A stretch of DNA of 64,000 bases from Aquimarina brevivitae (GTDB lineage: Bacteria > Bacteroidota > Bacteroidia > Flavobacteriales > Flavobacteriaceae): positions 682,001-746,000 of the forward strand of contig NZ_SGXE01000002.1 in NCBI RefSeq assembly GCF_004216895.1, read 5' to 3'. The notes beneath the pieces were generated by a model. The model ran no database searches and was not told the DNA's origin. It saw only the letters and a list, made by a program, of their open reading frames with translations. Both the position numbers and the translations under genes were made by a program. Every line of letters starts with the position of its first letter. Position 1 is the stretch's first letter. Positions 18,681 to 26,380 of this stretch are shown one piece after another.

Positions 18681-19024
18681 TTATTATAACAGATGAATGT
18701 ATAAATTGTGGAGCGTGTGAGCCAGAATGCCCTAACACTGCAATTTATGAAGGGGCTGATGACTGGAGATACGCAGATGGCACTGATCTTGAAGGAGATG
18801 TAGTGTTACCCGGTGGAAAGGAAGTCAATGCCGAGGAAGCACAAGAACCGATTAGTGATGAGATCTATTACATCGTACCCGAAAAATGTACGGAGTGTAA
18901 AGGGTTTCATGAAGAGCCACAATGTGCAGCGGTGTGTCCAGTAGATTGTTGTGTGCCAGATGAGGATGTAGTGGAAACAGAGGAGTTTTTGTTACAGAAA
19001 CAAGCCTTTATGCATAAAGAATAA
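18674..19024 (+). CDS. 2[4Fe-4S] ferredoxin
   Basis: A 116-residue ferredoxin with two clusters: C9-x2-C12-x2-C15-x3-C19-P and C72-x2-C75-x8-C84-x3-C88-P with further Cys at 92-93. The eight-residue insertion in the second motif (GFHEEPQC) and acidic 40-residue linker are typical of the YfhL-like/long ferredoxins. It is a soluble low-potential electron carrier. It faces the acyl-CoA reductase gene across shared promoters, hinting at a redox link, and is closed by a strong terminator. Confidence 0.92.
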   Translation: MAIIITDECINCGACEPECPNTAIYEGADDWRYADGTDLEGDVVLPGGKEVNAEEAQEPISDEIYYIVPEKCTECKGFHEEPQCAAVCPVDCCVPDEDVVETEEFLLQKQAFMHKE

Positions 19025-19043
19025 ATACTAAAGCGTTACTTAA

Positions 19044-19070
19044 AAAACCCATCCAATTTGGATGGGTTTT
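19044..19070 (+). terminator. Intrinsic terminator of ferredoxin gene
   Basis: Perfect 11-bp stem AAAACCCATCC/GGATGGGTTTT, loop AATTT, then a T-rich tract. Confidence 0.9.
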
Positions 19071-19128
19071 TATTTTATTTTGAAAATTTAACTATTTTCG
19101 TCAAAAATTAACCCTCAAATCAATAGTA

Positions 19129-19737
19129 ATGAAAAAAATAATTTTAGCAGCAATTGTTCTATTATCTGCTGTATCCTATGGACAATATAGATGGGAAGTA
19201 TCAGGAGGACCTACCTTTTCTAATCTTTCTATTGAAGGTCAAGAAACCAATTCCAGCACCGGATTCTACTTCAATGCTGGTTATGGTTATGTTACAGGAG
19301 TACGGGCAAAAACAAGTTTTGTCTTTTCTATAGACTTACTTCAGCGTAAAAGTGAAATAGAATCAGGAGCAGTTAGTGTACCTTCATTTGAATATAAAGC
19401 ACTTCAGGTTGGATTTAACCCTAAGTTTAGATATTTATTCAATAGCGGTAAAGATCGTTTTAGACCATTCATTAACGTGGGACCAAGTTTTCGTTTAAAT
19501 CTTGATGTAGAATATGCTGGGCAGGAACTTGAGGCAGGAGAAGAGTATGAGCAACTGGTTATTGGAGGAGTTTATGGAATAGGATTTTCTCAAATGATAG
19601 GTGAGATGTTTGATATTATGGCAGAAGTAGGTGCAATGAATGACTTTACGGATAACTTAATTGATGTAGACAGTAAATTTTTTGACATATACGCAAGAGT
19701 TGGGGTTCGTTTTAGAATCTATGACGCTCGTAGATAA
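19129..19737 (+). CDS. Outer-membrane beta-barrel protein (PF13568-like)
   Basis: A 202-residue protein with a signal peptide cleaved after SYG near residue 18. The mature part starts QYRWEVSGGPTFSNLSI and consists of about eight alternating beta strands. It is a small barrel of the same broad class as the protein at 1246-1773 but not a close paralogue. Function unknown. It is a single-gene unit between two terminators. Confidence 0.85.
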   Translation: MKKIILAAIVLLSAVSYGQYRWEVSGGPTFSNLSIEGQETNSSTGFYFNAGYGYVTGVRAKTSFVFSIDLLQRKSEIESGAVSVPSFEYKALQVGFNPKFRYLFNSGKDRFRPFINVGPSFRLNLDVEYAGQELEAGEEYEQLVIGGVYGIGFSQMIGEMFDIMAEVGAMNDFTDNLIDVDSKFFDIYARVGVRFRIYDARR

Positions 19738-19763
19738 AAAACTTTTCTTTTAATCAAATTATA

Positions 19764-19791
19764 AAAACACTCTGCTCGATCAGGGTGTTTT
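19764..19791 (+). terminator. Intrinsic terminator
   Basis: Stem AAAACACTCTG/CAGGGTGTTTT (one G-U pair), loop CTCGAT, followed by T run. Confidence 0.85.
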
Positions 19792-19840
19792 TTTATGCTC
19801 AATTTATTTTCGTAAATTTAAGTAGTTTATTGAAAATCAA

Positions 19841-20701
19841 ATGTCTGGTTGGTTACATATGGTCTTGATTATTGCGGGTATTTATATTGGCATTAGTCTG
19901 ATTTTGTATTATTTTCAGGAGTATTTCATCTTTAAACCAGAGAAATTAGACCGGGATTTTATATTTCATTATAAAAATCAGAGGGTTGAAGAATATGATC
20001 TGAAAACTCCAGATGGAGCAGTGCTCAATGGGTTACACTTTATTGTAGATCGCCCAAAAGGAGTGGTGCTTTATTTAAAAGGGAATTCTAAGAGTATTAA
20101 AGGGTGGGGTAAATACGCTGTGGATTTCACTAAACATGGCTATGATGTTTTTATGGTCGATTATCGAGGTTTTGGAAAAAGTACGGGTAGGAGATCGTTA
20201 AAAACTTTACTTCGAGATTTGCAATTCGTTTATGATAGCATCAAAGAAAAGGTCGATGAAAAATATATTATTCTTTATGGACGTTCTATGGGTTCTGGAT
20301 TTGCAGCTAAGTTGGCTTCAACAAATAATCCAAGTATGCTAATTTTAGACGCTCCTTACTATAGCTTAACCAAGGTTGCAGCGAAGTTTATTCCTTTTAT
20401 GCCAGTTTCTTTGATCTTACGGTACCCAATTCCAACTTATAAATGGCTAAGACATGTCAATTGCCCTATTCATATTATCCACGGAACCAAAGATAAACTC
20501 ATACCGTTAAAGTCTAGTATCCGGCTGTCCAAAATACGGCCAAAGCTAACGCATTTGTACACGGTAATAGGAGGTGGGCACAAAAATTTAACTGAATTTG
20601 AATCTTATCACAAGGTACTTGAAAAAATAATAGCCAATAAATTGAATGGATTTACTATTAAAAATGCAAGTATTGGAGTATTACACACTAATGAGAACTA
20701 A
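19841..20701 (+). CDS. Membrane-anchored alpha/beta hydrolase, altered oxyanion motif
   Basis: A 286-residue protein with an N-terminal transmembrane anchor (about residues 6-24) and an alpha/beta hydrolase domain of the ABHD/BAAT-like type. The nucleophile elbow is GRSMGSG with Ser149, the acid is in HGTKD and the His in GGGHKNL. The usual oxyanion His-Gly before GN is replaced by K80-G81 (YLKGNSKS), unlike the next gene which keeps HG. The two genes are tandem paralogues that abut exactly (TAAATG). Substrate unknown. Confidence 0.85.
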   Translation: MSGWLHMVLIIAGIYIGISLILYYFQEYFIFKPEKLDRDFIFHYKNQRVEEYDLKTPDGAVLNGLHFIVDRPKGVVLYLKGNSKSIKGWGKYAVDFTKHGYDVFMVDYRGFGKSTGRRSLKTLLRDLQFVYDSIKEKVDEKYIILYGRSMGSGFAAKLASTNNPSMLILDAPYYSLTKVAAKFIPFMPVSLILRYPIPTYKWLRHVNCPIHIIHGTKDKLIPLKSSIRLSKIRPKLTHLYTVIGGGHKNLTEFESYHKVLEKIIANKLNGFTIKNASIGVLHTNEN

Positions 20702-21529
20702 ATGCGTAAATTTTTAAAAGTCCTGTTACTACTTGGAATATTTTACACGATTACTATTCTCATACTGTATTTTTTTCAAGAACAAATATTATTTCAACCA
20801 GATGAACTTTCTGAGGACTATACCTATCAATTTAATGAACCATTTAAAGAGTTGTTTCTAGAAGCCAAAGATGGTTTATGTCTTAATGCATTACATTTTA
20901 AAACTAAAAATCCTAAAGGGGTAATATTGTACTTTCATGGAAATAGGGGGAATTTAAAAAGATGGGGAAGTATCGTGTTGTTTTTTGTAAAAAAAGAATA
21001 CGATGTCATCGTTATGGATTATAGGGGCTACGGTAAGAATGAAGGTGATATTACTGAAAAAAGCTTATATAGCGATGCACAATCTTTTTATGATTATACC
21101 CTCACTCAGTATTCCGAAGATCAGATTATACTATACGGAAGATCTATTGGAACTGGTATAGCTGTAAAAACCGCTGCCAATAATTGTCCTAGAAATCTGG
21201 TGTTAGAAACCCCATATTATGATATAAAAGATATCGTAGAAAGCTGGTTGCCTCATATACCCGTAAATTTATTATTGAAATATAAGATTCCATCGGGTAG
21301 GTTTATTAAAAATGTAAGCTGTTCCGTAACAATTTATCACGGTACTAACGATTTAGTGGTTCCTTATAAGTCTGCAAAGAAATTATATCAAAAAATTGAA
21401 TCCTCAAAAAAACAGTTTATTACCATACCAGAGGGATCTCATAATAATTTAGTAGAATTTGAAGCGTATTTAAACACCATAGAATCAGTACTTGAGAATC
21501 AATATACGGTTATAGCAAAAACGCCGTAA
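20702..21529 (+). CDS. Membrane-anchored alpha/beta hydrolase (tandem paralogue)
   Basis: A 275-residue paralogue of the preceding gene with the same anchor and fold. The oxyanion motif is intact (YFHGNRGN, H79), the nucleophile is Ser148 in GRSIGTG, the acid is in HGTND and the His in EGSHNNL. Its ATG directly follows the stop of the first gene, so they are translationally coupled. The stop codon lies inside the terminator stem. Confidence 0.88.
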   Translation: MRKFLKVLLLLGIFYTITILILYFFQEQILFQPDELSEDYTYQFNEPFKELFLEAKDGLCLNALHFKTKNPKGVILYFHGNRGNLKRWGSIVLFFVKKEYDVIVMDYRGYGKNEGDITEKSLYSDAQSFYDYTLTQYSEDQIILYGRSIGTGIAVKTAANNCPRNLVLETPYYDIKDIVESWLPHIPVNLLLKYKIPSGRFIKNVSCSVTIYHGTNDLVVPYKSAKKLYQKIESSKKQFITIPEGSHNNLVEFEAYLNTIESVLENQYTVIAKTP

Positions 21530-21551
21530 ATGCATAATTTACGGCGTTTTT
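21517..21551. terminator. Bidirectional terminator overlapping a stop codon
   Basis: A perfect 15-bp stem (AAAAACGCCGTAAAT with its complement, loop GCATA). It contains the TAA of the hydrolase gene and has T runs in both directions, serving the hydrolase pair and the convergent TonB-dependent receptor gene. Confidence 0.9.
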
Positions 21552-21571
21552 AATTTTGAATATACTATTTT

Positions 21572-24190
21572 TTAAAAGCTGAAATCTAATCGCGCGTAAT
21601 AGAAAGCTCCACTGAAACCCATTTGTACGGAATCCCAATAGCCACCTGCTTCTGTCTCTCCATCATTTTGTTGATCTGGATATTCATTAAAAATATTTAT
21701 CCCCCCAATAGAAAACTTCGTAGTTGGAGTGAGTTGATATCCAACTGTAAGATCTGTTGTTAGTTTAGCACTATATTCATCATCATTATCTGCAAAATCT
21801 ACCAAAGTAATAGCGCTGAAGTAATTTAGCGCAAGTCCTGCGTTAAATTTTTCACTGCTATAATTCGTATTGAAGTTGAATTTACTGTCTGGCGCTGACG
21901 CTAATAAAAAAGCTTTTTCTCTTCTACCAAAGAAGATATCTTCATCAAGATCTGTTTTAATGTCCTTGATGGTCATATTGTTAATGTTACCTGCAAGGGT
22001 AGCAGACAAGTCTCCAAAGCTGTAGGAACTTTCCCAGGAAAAGATGATATCTAATCCAAGGGTTTCGGTGTCTACACCATTTGCAAAGAACTGAGCTTGA
22101 TTAACATTTGGAATTTGGGGAGCGTCAAAGGTACCTGTAAGTACAATACGATCCTTTACATCGATATAGTACCCATCTAGTGTTAAGGTAAAATCGCTAA
22201 AGTTTGCAGTGAAGCCTAAGGAGGCATTTACTGCGGTTTCCTCTTTTAACTGTTCAATTCCAAAAGAAGCCGTTACTGGGCTATTATTGGCGGATAGTAA
22301 AGTTTCTGTAGCAACACCACCCTGAAAATCTGTAAATCGTAGATTGTAATAGATTTGAGCCAAAGAAGGTGCTCTAAATCCAGTACTAACAGAACCTCTT
22401 ATATTAAATTCGTCTGTAGCTTTTACTCTAAAGGCAAGTTTTCCGTTGATTGTACTTCCAAAATCACTGTAGTTTTCAAAACGTGCAGCAGCAGCAATCA
22501 AAAAATTATCTGTAATATCCAATTCTGCATCGGTATATAAGGATACATTCGTTCTTGATCTATCCACTTCATTATCTGGGCTATAACCTGGGAAGCCTTG
22601 AGAACCACCGGGCCTTAAATTGCCAGAATCGGGATCAGTTGGTGGAGTTTGTGTTGAGGGATCAATAATAGGTCTACCTTCCGTGTCATATGTAGCATAG
22701 GAACCTTCTTCGCCTGCAAAAATTATAAAATTTTCTGTTCTGTATTCTGCTCCCACTGCGATATTTAAACCTTCCATCGTGTTCGGATAGAATTTTGAAA
22801 AATCAATACTCGTGGTATTCTGAGAAAGGCTGTGTCCACCAGCATCAAAATCAGTTGGTGATACTTCTTCTAATGAAGCGTTGAGCGTACCTTTAATGAA
22901 GTAATGAAAATTGTTTTTTCCCCAAGTGTTATTGATGTCAATTCTCCAACCATTTTCAGTTTCTGTGCGGATACCGGCAGAAATTGAATTGTCAATAATA
23001 GTTGAAGTGATTCTTGGAGTGAATCCATTAGGGTAGATGTCAGTAACCACGCGTTCCCCTCCGTTTCGAGTAAAAGCATAGGCATCAGTATCCCTAAAAT
23101 TCCTGCCTCCAAAGGCATATATTTCGGTATTGGTTGTAACTGGAATGACAGAATTTGCAAAGAAATTGAACCCATCAATCGCAGCCTCACCAAATCCTCT
23201 TCTAAAATCGTATCCAGGTCGTAACGTCTTATTTTTACTAATATATTCTGTAGTAAAGTTGGCAAAACCGTTGGAGCCGATTTCAACACCATAGTTTGCT
23301 GCTACTTTAACAGAACCGCCATCAAAGTTTTGATCTTCTCCGATGACATTACCATCTCTACTAGTATCCAATCGATTACCGTCGGTATTTGGTGTTCCAT
23401 TAGGGAAATCCCCTTGGGCATTTGTATTATAAGCGCCATAACTCACACCACCGTTTAAAACACCGGTATTATTCTTTAGTACAATATTGATAACCCCTGC
23501 GATAGCATCAGATCCGTACTGGGCTGCTGCTCCATCTCTTAAGATTTCAATTCGTTTAATTGCTGCGGCAGGGATTGCGTTTAAATCTGTTCCAGAATTT
23601 CCTCTACCTCTTGTACCGAATATGTTGATAAGCGAAGAAGTGTGTCTTCTTTTTCCGTTAATAAGCACTAAGGTTTGATCAGGTCCTAAACCTCGAAGCG
23701 TTGCTGGATCGATATGGTCTGCACCGTCAGACCCTGATTGTTTGGTAGCATTAAAAGAAGGAGCCGTGTATTGGAGTAGCTGGTTAACTTCTATCTTACC
23801 ACTTTTGGTAATCACATCTTGCATATCGATAATGTCAATGGCTACCGGGGTATCGGTTGCAGTACGATTTGGGCTTCTAGATCCAACAACCACTATGGTA
23901 CTTAAAGCCTCCCCCTCTGCAAGAGTTACGTTTATTTCGGTTTGATCGTTAACCAAAATTTCTTGTGTTTCAAACCCGATGAAACTGAAAACTAATGTAG
24001 CACCTTTGTCAACAGCTATACTATAGTTCCCTTCTTCATCTGTAGTAGTTCCTGTTGTGGAACTCTTTTCAATAATATTAACATACGGGATGGGTTGCCC
24101 GGAGGGATCGGTGACTTTTCCTGTAATGATTTGTTGACTAAACCCAACAAAGCTTAGTAAAATAAAAGTAATGAGTGTGAAGTTTTTCAT
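21572..24190 (-). CDS. TonB-dependent receptor with CarboxypepD_reg-like domain
   Basis: An 872-residue outer-membrane receptor. The signal peptide ends near residue 18 (GFSQ). Residues about 19-105 form a CarboxypepD_reg-like beta-sandwich (GKVTDPSGQPIPYVNIIEKS). The plug follows, with DQTLVLINGKRRHTSSLIN and DGAAAQYGSDAIAGVINIVL, and then a 22-strand-type barrel to the C-terminal Phe. No SusD-like partner is adjacent, so this is not a standard SusCD pair. The substrate cannot be told from sequence. It terminates at the bidirectional hairpin at 21517. Confidence 0.93.
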   Translation of the reverse strand: MKNFTLITFILLSFVGFSQQIITGKVTDPSGQPIPYVNIIEKSSTTGTTTDEEGNYSIAVDKGATLVFSFIGFETQEILVNDQTEINVTLAEGEALSTIVVVGSRSPNRTATDTPVAIDIIDMQDVITKSGKIEVNQLLQYTAPSFNATKQSGSDGADHIDPATLRGLGPDQTLVLINGKRRHTSSLINIFGTRGRGNSGTDLNAIPAAAIKRIEILRDGAAAQYGSDAIAGVINIVLKNNTGVLNGGVSYGAYNTNAQGDFPNGTPNTDGNRLDTSRDGNVIGEDQNFDGGSVKVAANYGVEIGSNGFANFTTEYISKNKTLRPGYDFRRGFGEAAIDGFNFFANSVIPVTTNTEIYAFGGRNFRDTDAYAFTRNGGERVVTDIYPNGFTPRITSTIIDNSISAGIRTETENGWRIDINNTWGKNNFHYFIKGTLNASLEEVSPTDFDAGGHSLSQNTTSIDFSKFYPNTMEGLNIAVGAEYRTENFIIFAGEEGSYATYDTEGRPIIDPSTQTPPTDPDSGNLRPGGSQGFPGYSPDNEVDRSRTNVSLYTDAELDITDNFLIAAAARFENYSDFGSTINGKLAFRVKATDEFNIRGSVSTGFRAPSLAQIYYNLRFTDFQGGVATETLLSANNSPVTASFGIEQLKEETAVNASLGFTANFSDFTLTLDGYYIDVKDRIVLTGTFDAPQIPNVNQAQFFANGVDTETLGLDIIFSWESSYSFGDLSATLAGNINNMTIKDIKTDLDEDIFFGRREKAFLLASAPDSKFNFNTNYSSEKFNAGLALNYFSAITLVDFADNDDEYSAKLTTDLTVGYQLTPTTKFSIGGINIFNEYPDQQNDGETEAGGYWDSVQMGFSGAFYYARLDFSF

Positions 24191-24383
24191 GTAATGTTTA
24201 TTAAGTTGGTAATTGTCCTTAAAGATATTTAAAAGATTTATGGTTTTTAAATATGTTTAAAGTTTTATATAATCGGTAATTATCTTTAACGAGATGTAAA
24301 GAATAGCATAGCTGTGCCATCTTTTTTTGAAAATCTACCAAACTTTTATTTACAGTCTTTACACTTGAACGTTCTTGAAATAA

Positions 24384-24896
24384 TCAATTTACTTCAAATC
24401 TTTTTGTTGCAATTTCATCCTTTTCAGCATCGTATTCCTGTATGACAAAGTGGTTTTCTGTATCAAAATGCCCCAATTTATTATCCTTTTCTTCAAAATG
24501 TACAATGTAATATTTTTCGTTAAGCGGTCTTGCTTTGCCTATTTTTTTTATACCATCTTCTATGTATACAATAAGATAACCGTTACCATCTGGGACCATA
24601 GAAAATTCTTGAGCATTAGATAACGACCCAGACGATACTTCTACAATAGCATCCGTATACATAGCATCTTGGTTGGTTTGGGTTGAGTCATCAGGATTTA
24701 GTTGAATTGAGCTCTTCTTGGTTATTTTTTGTTCTTGTTTGATAACCTTTTCTTCTCCGTTAGGTCCTTTAATTCTAATTATCTTAGTAATGGTTTCTTG
24801 AGATATATTTTCTGTTTTATCACTTTCAGTTTCTTGAGCCCATAGCAAAGAAGGTGTTATTAAAAGTAGTAGTCCAATAATTTTTGAGGTCTGCAT
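24384..24896 (-). CDS. Secreted hypothetical protein
   Basis: A 170-residue protein with a signal peptide cleaved after LLWAQ (about residue 21). The mature part is acidic and Lys/Glu rich, with a KIIRIKGPNGEEKVIKQEQK-like opening and beta-rich C-terminus (YIVHFEEKDNK). I do not recognise a family. It precedes the TonB-dependent receptor gene on the same strand by about 190 bp with no terminator between, so it might be linked to it. Confidence 0.7.
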   Translation of the reverse strand: MQTSKIIGLLLLITPSLLWAQETESDKTENISQETITKIIRIKGPNGEEKVIKQEQKITKKSSIQLNPDDSTQTNQDAMYTDAIVEVSSGSLSNAQEFSMVPDGNGYLIVYIEDGIKKIGKARPLNEKYYIVHFEEKDNKLGHFDTENHFVIQEYDAEKDEIATKRFEVN

Positions 24897-24991
24897 GTAA
24901 TTTTATTTATTATTAAACATAGTTGTGAAATTACAAAAAAAGTTCAAGTAGCAAATTATAACAAGCTTCATCAGTATTTTTTAGCTAATTT

Positions 24992-25023
24992 TTGTAATCA
25001 ATTCATCAATAGCATTATCTTTG
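24992..25023 (+). promoter_or_regulatory. Bacteroidetes promoter for ychF
   Basis: TTG at 24992-24994, 21-bp spacer, TATCTTTG at 25016-25023, about 35 bp before the ychF ATG. Confidence 0.7.
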
Positions 25024-25058
25024 CAGACTTTAAAATTCTAAGTATATAAAACTTAACT

Positions 25059-26153
25059 ATGAAAGCAGGAATTGTAGGGTTGCCAAATGTGGGGAAATCA
25101 ACACTTTTTAATTGTTTGTCTAATGCTAAAGCTCAGAGTGCTAATTTTCCTTTTTGTACGATAGAGCCTAATGTTGGTGTAGTAAATGTACCTGATCCAA
25201 GACTTAAAAAATTAGAGGAGCTTGTAGACCCTGAACGTGTGATCCCTGCAACGGTGGAAATAGTGGATATTGCTGGATTAGTTAAAGGAGCAAGTAAAGG
25301 AGAAGGTCTTGGAAACCAATTTCTTGGTAATATCAGAGAAACAGATGCTATTATACACGTATTGCGATGTTTTGAAAATGATAATATAGTACACGTAGAC
25401 GGTTCTGTAGATCCTATACGTGATAAAGAAACAATAGACATCGAATTGCAACTAAAAGACTTAGAAAGTATTGAGAAAAAACTCGATAAAGTAAAGCGTG
25501 CAGCAAAGACTGGTAACAAAGAGGCTCAAAAGGAAGAGTCTGTATTGTTGAAGCTTAAGGAAGGTTTGGAAAGCGGTATATCTGTGCGGGCTATAGAAGT
25601 GTCAGAAGATGATAGAGAAACATATGTTCAGCCACTGCAACTCATCACGGATAAGCCAGTTTTATACGTATGTAATGTAGATGAGGGGTCAGCAGTTCAG
25701 GGTAATGCCTTAGTGGAGAAAGTAAAGGAAAACGTAGCTAATGAAAATGCAGAAGTTATCACCCTAGCCGTAGCTACCGAAGCCGATATTGCGGAACTTG
25801 AAGATTATGAAGAAAGAGAAATGTTTCTTCAGGATATGGGGCTAGAGGAACCGGGTTCTTCAGTACTTATTAGAGCAGCATATAAGTTATTAAATCAACA
25901 AACCTATTTTACAGCTGGTAAAAAAGAGGTTCGTGCTTGGACCGTAAATATTGGCGCAACAGCCCCAGAGGCAGCAGGAGTGATCCATACCGATTTCGAA
26001 AAAGGCTTTATCCGTGCAGAGGTTATAAAATATCAGGATTTCTTAGACTACGGTAGTGAGTCCAAAGTTAGAGAAGCTGGTAAACTAGGTGTTGAGGGTA
26101 AAAATTATATTGTTAAAGATGGTGATGTAATGCATTTTTTATTCAATGTGTAA
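25059..26153 (+). CDS. ychF: Redox-regulated ATPase YchF (Obg family)
   Basis: A 364-residue Obg-family P-loop protein. Walker A is GLPNVGKST at residues 6-14; DIAGLVKGASKGEGLGNQFL gives the switch II region; the N-K-x-D-like element is replaced by CNVDE as in YchF, whose preference is ATP over GTP. The C-terminal TGS-like domain includes RAWTVNIGATAPEAAGVIHTDFEKGFI and FLFNV. It associates with ribosomes and modulates translation and oxidative stress responses in other bacteria. Confidence 0.95.
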   Translation: MKAGIVGLPNVGKSTLFNCLSNAKAQSANFPFCTIEPNVGVVNVPDPRLKKLEELVDPERVIPATVEIVDIAGLVKGASKGEGLGNQFLGNIRETDAIIHVLRCFENDNIVHVDGSVDPIRDKETIDIELQLKDLESIEKKLDKVKRAAKTGNKEAQKEESVLLKLKEGLESGISVRAIEVSEDDRETYVQPLQLITDKPVLYVCNVDEGSAVQGNALVEKVKENVANENAEVITLAVATEADIAELEDYEEREMFLQDMGLEEPGSSVLIRAAYKLLNQQTYFTAGKKEVRAWTVNIGATAPEAAGVIHTDFEKGFIRAEVIKYQDFLDYGSESKVREAGKLGVEGKNYIVKDGDVMHFLFNV

Positions 26154-26380
26154 TTGCGATAATATTATTACTTTTAGATAAACTTATTGGAGTCAATATA
26201 GTAGAGTAATTTTTTGATTTTCAGTACTTTTCTATTACTCTTGCGTATAAGACGATTAATTACCTAAATTTTTAGTATTTTAAGGTTTTAATACAGGTAA
26301 ATAGATTGTTTTGTCATTGCTTTTCCCTTTTTTTAATGACGTGTTTATAAAATGAGTTTACTTGCTAAATAAAGTTCATT

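Noticed and set aside
24191..24383. Possible terminator or regulatory hairpin in the gap before the TonB receptor
   Set aside because: AGCATAGCTGTGCC has two mismatches and a tiny loop, followed by a T run by chance.
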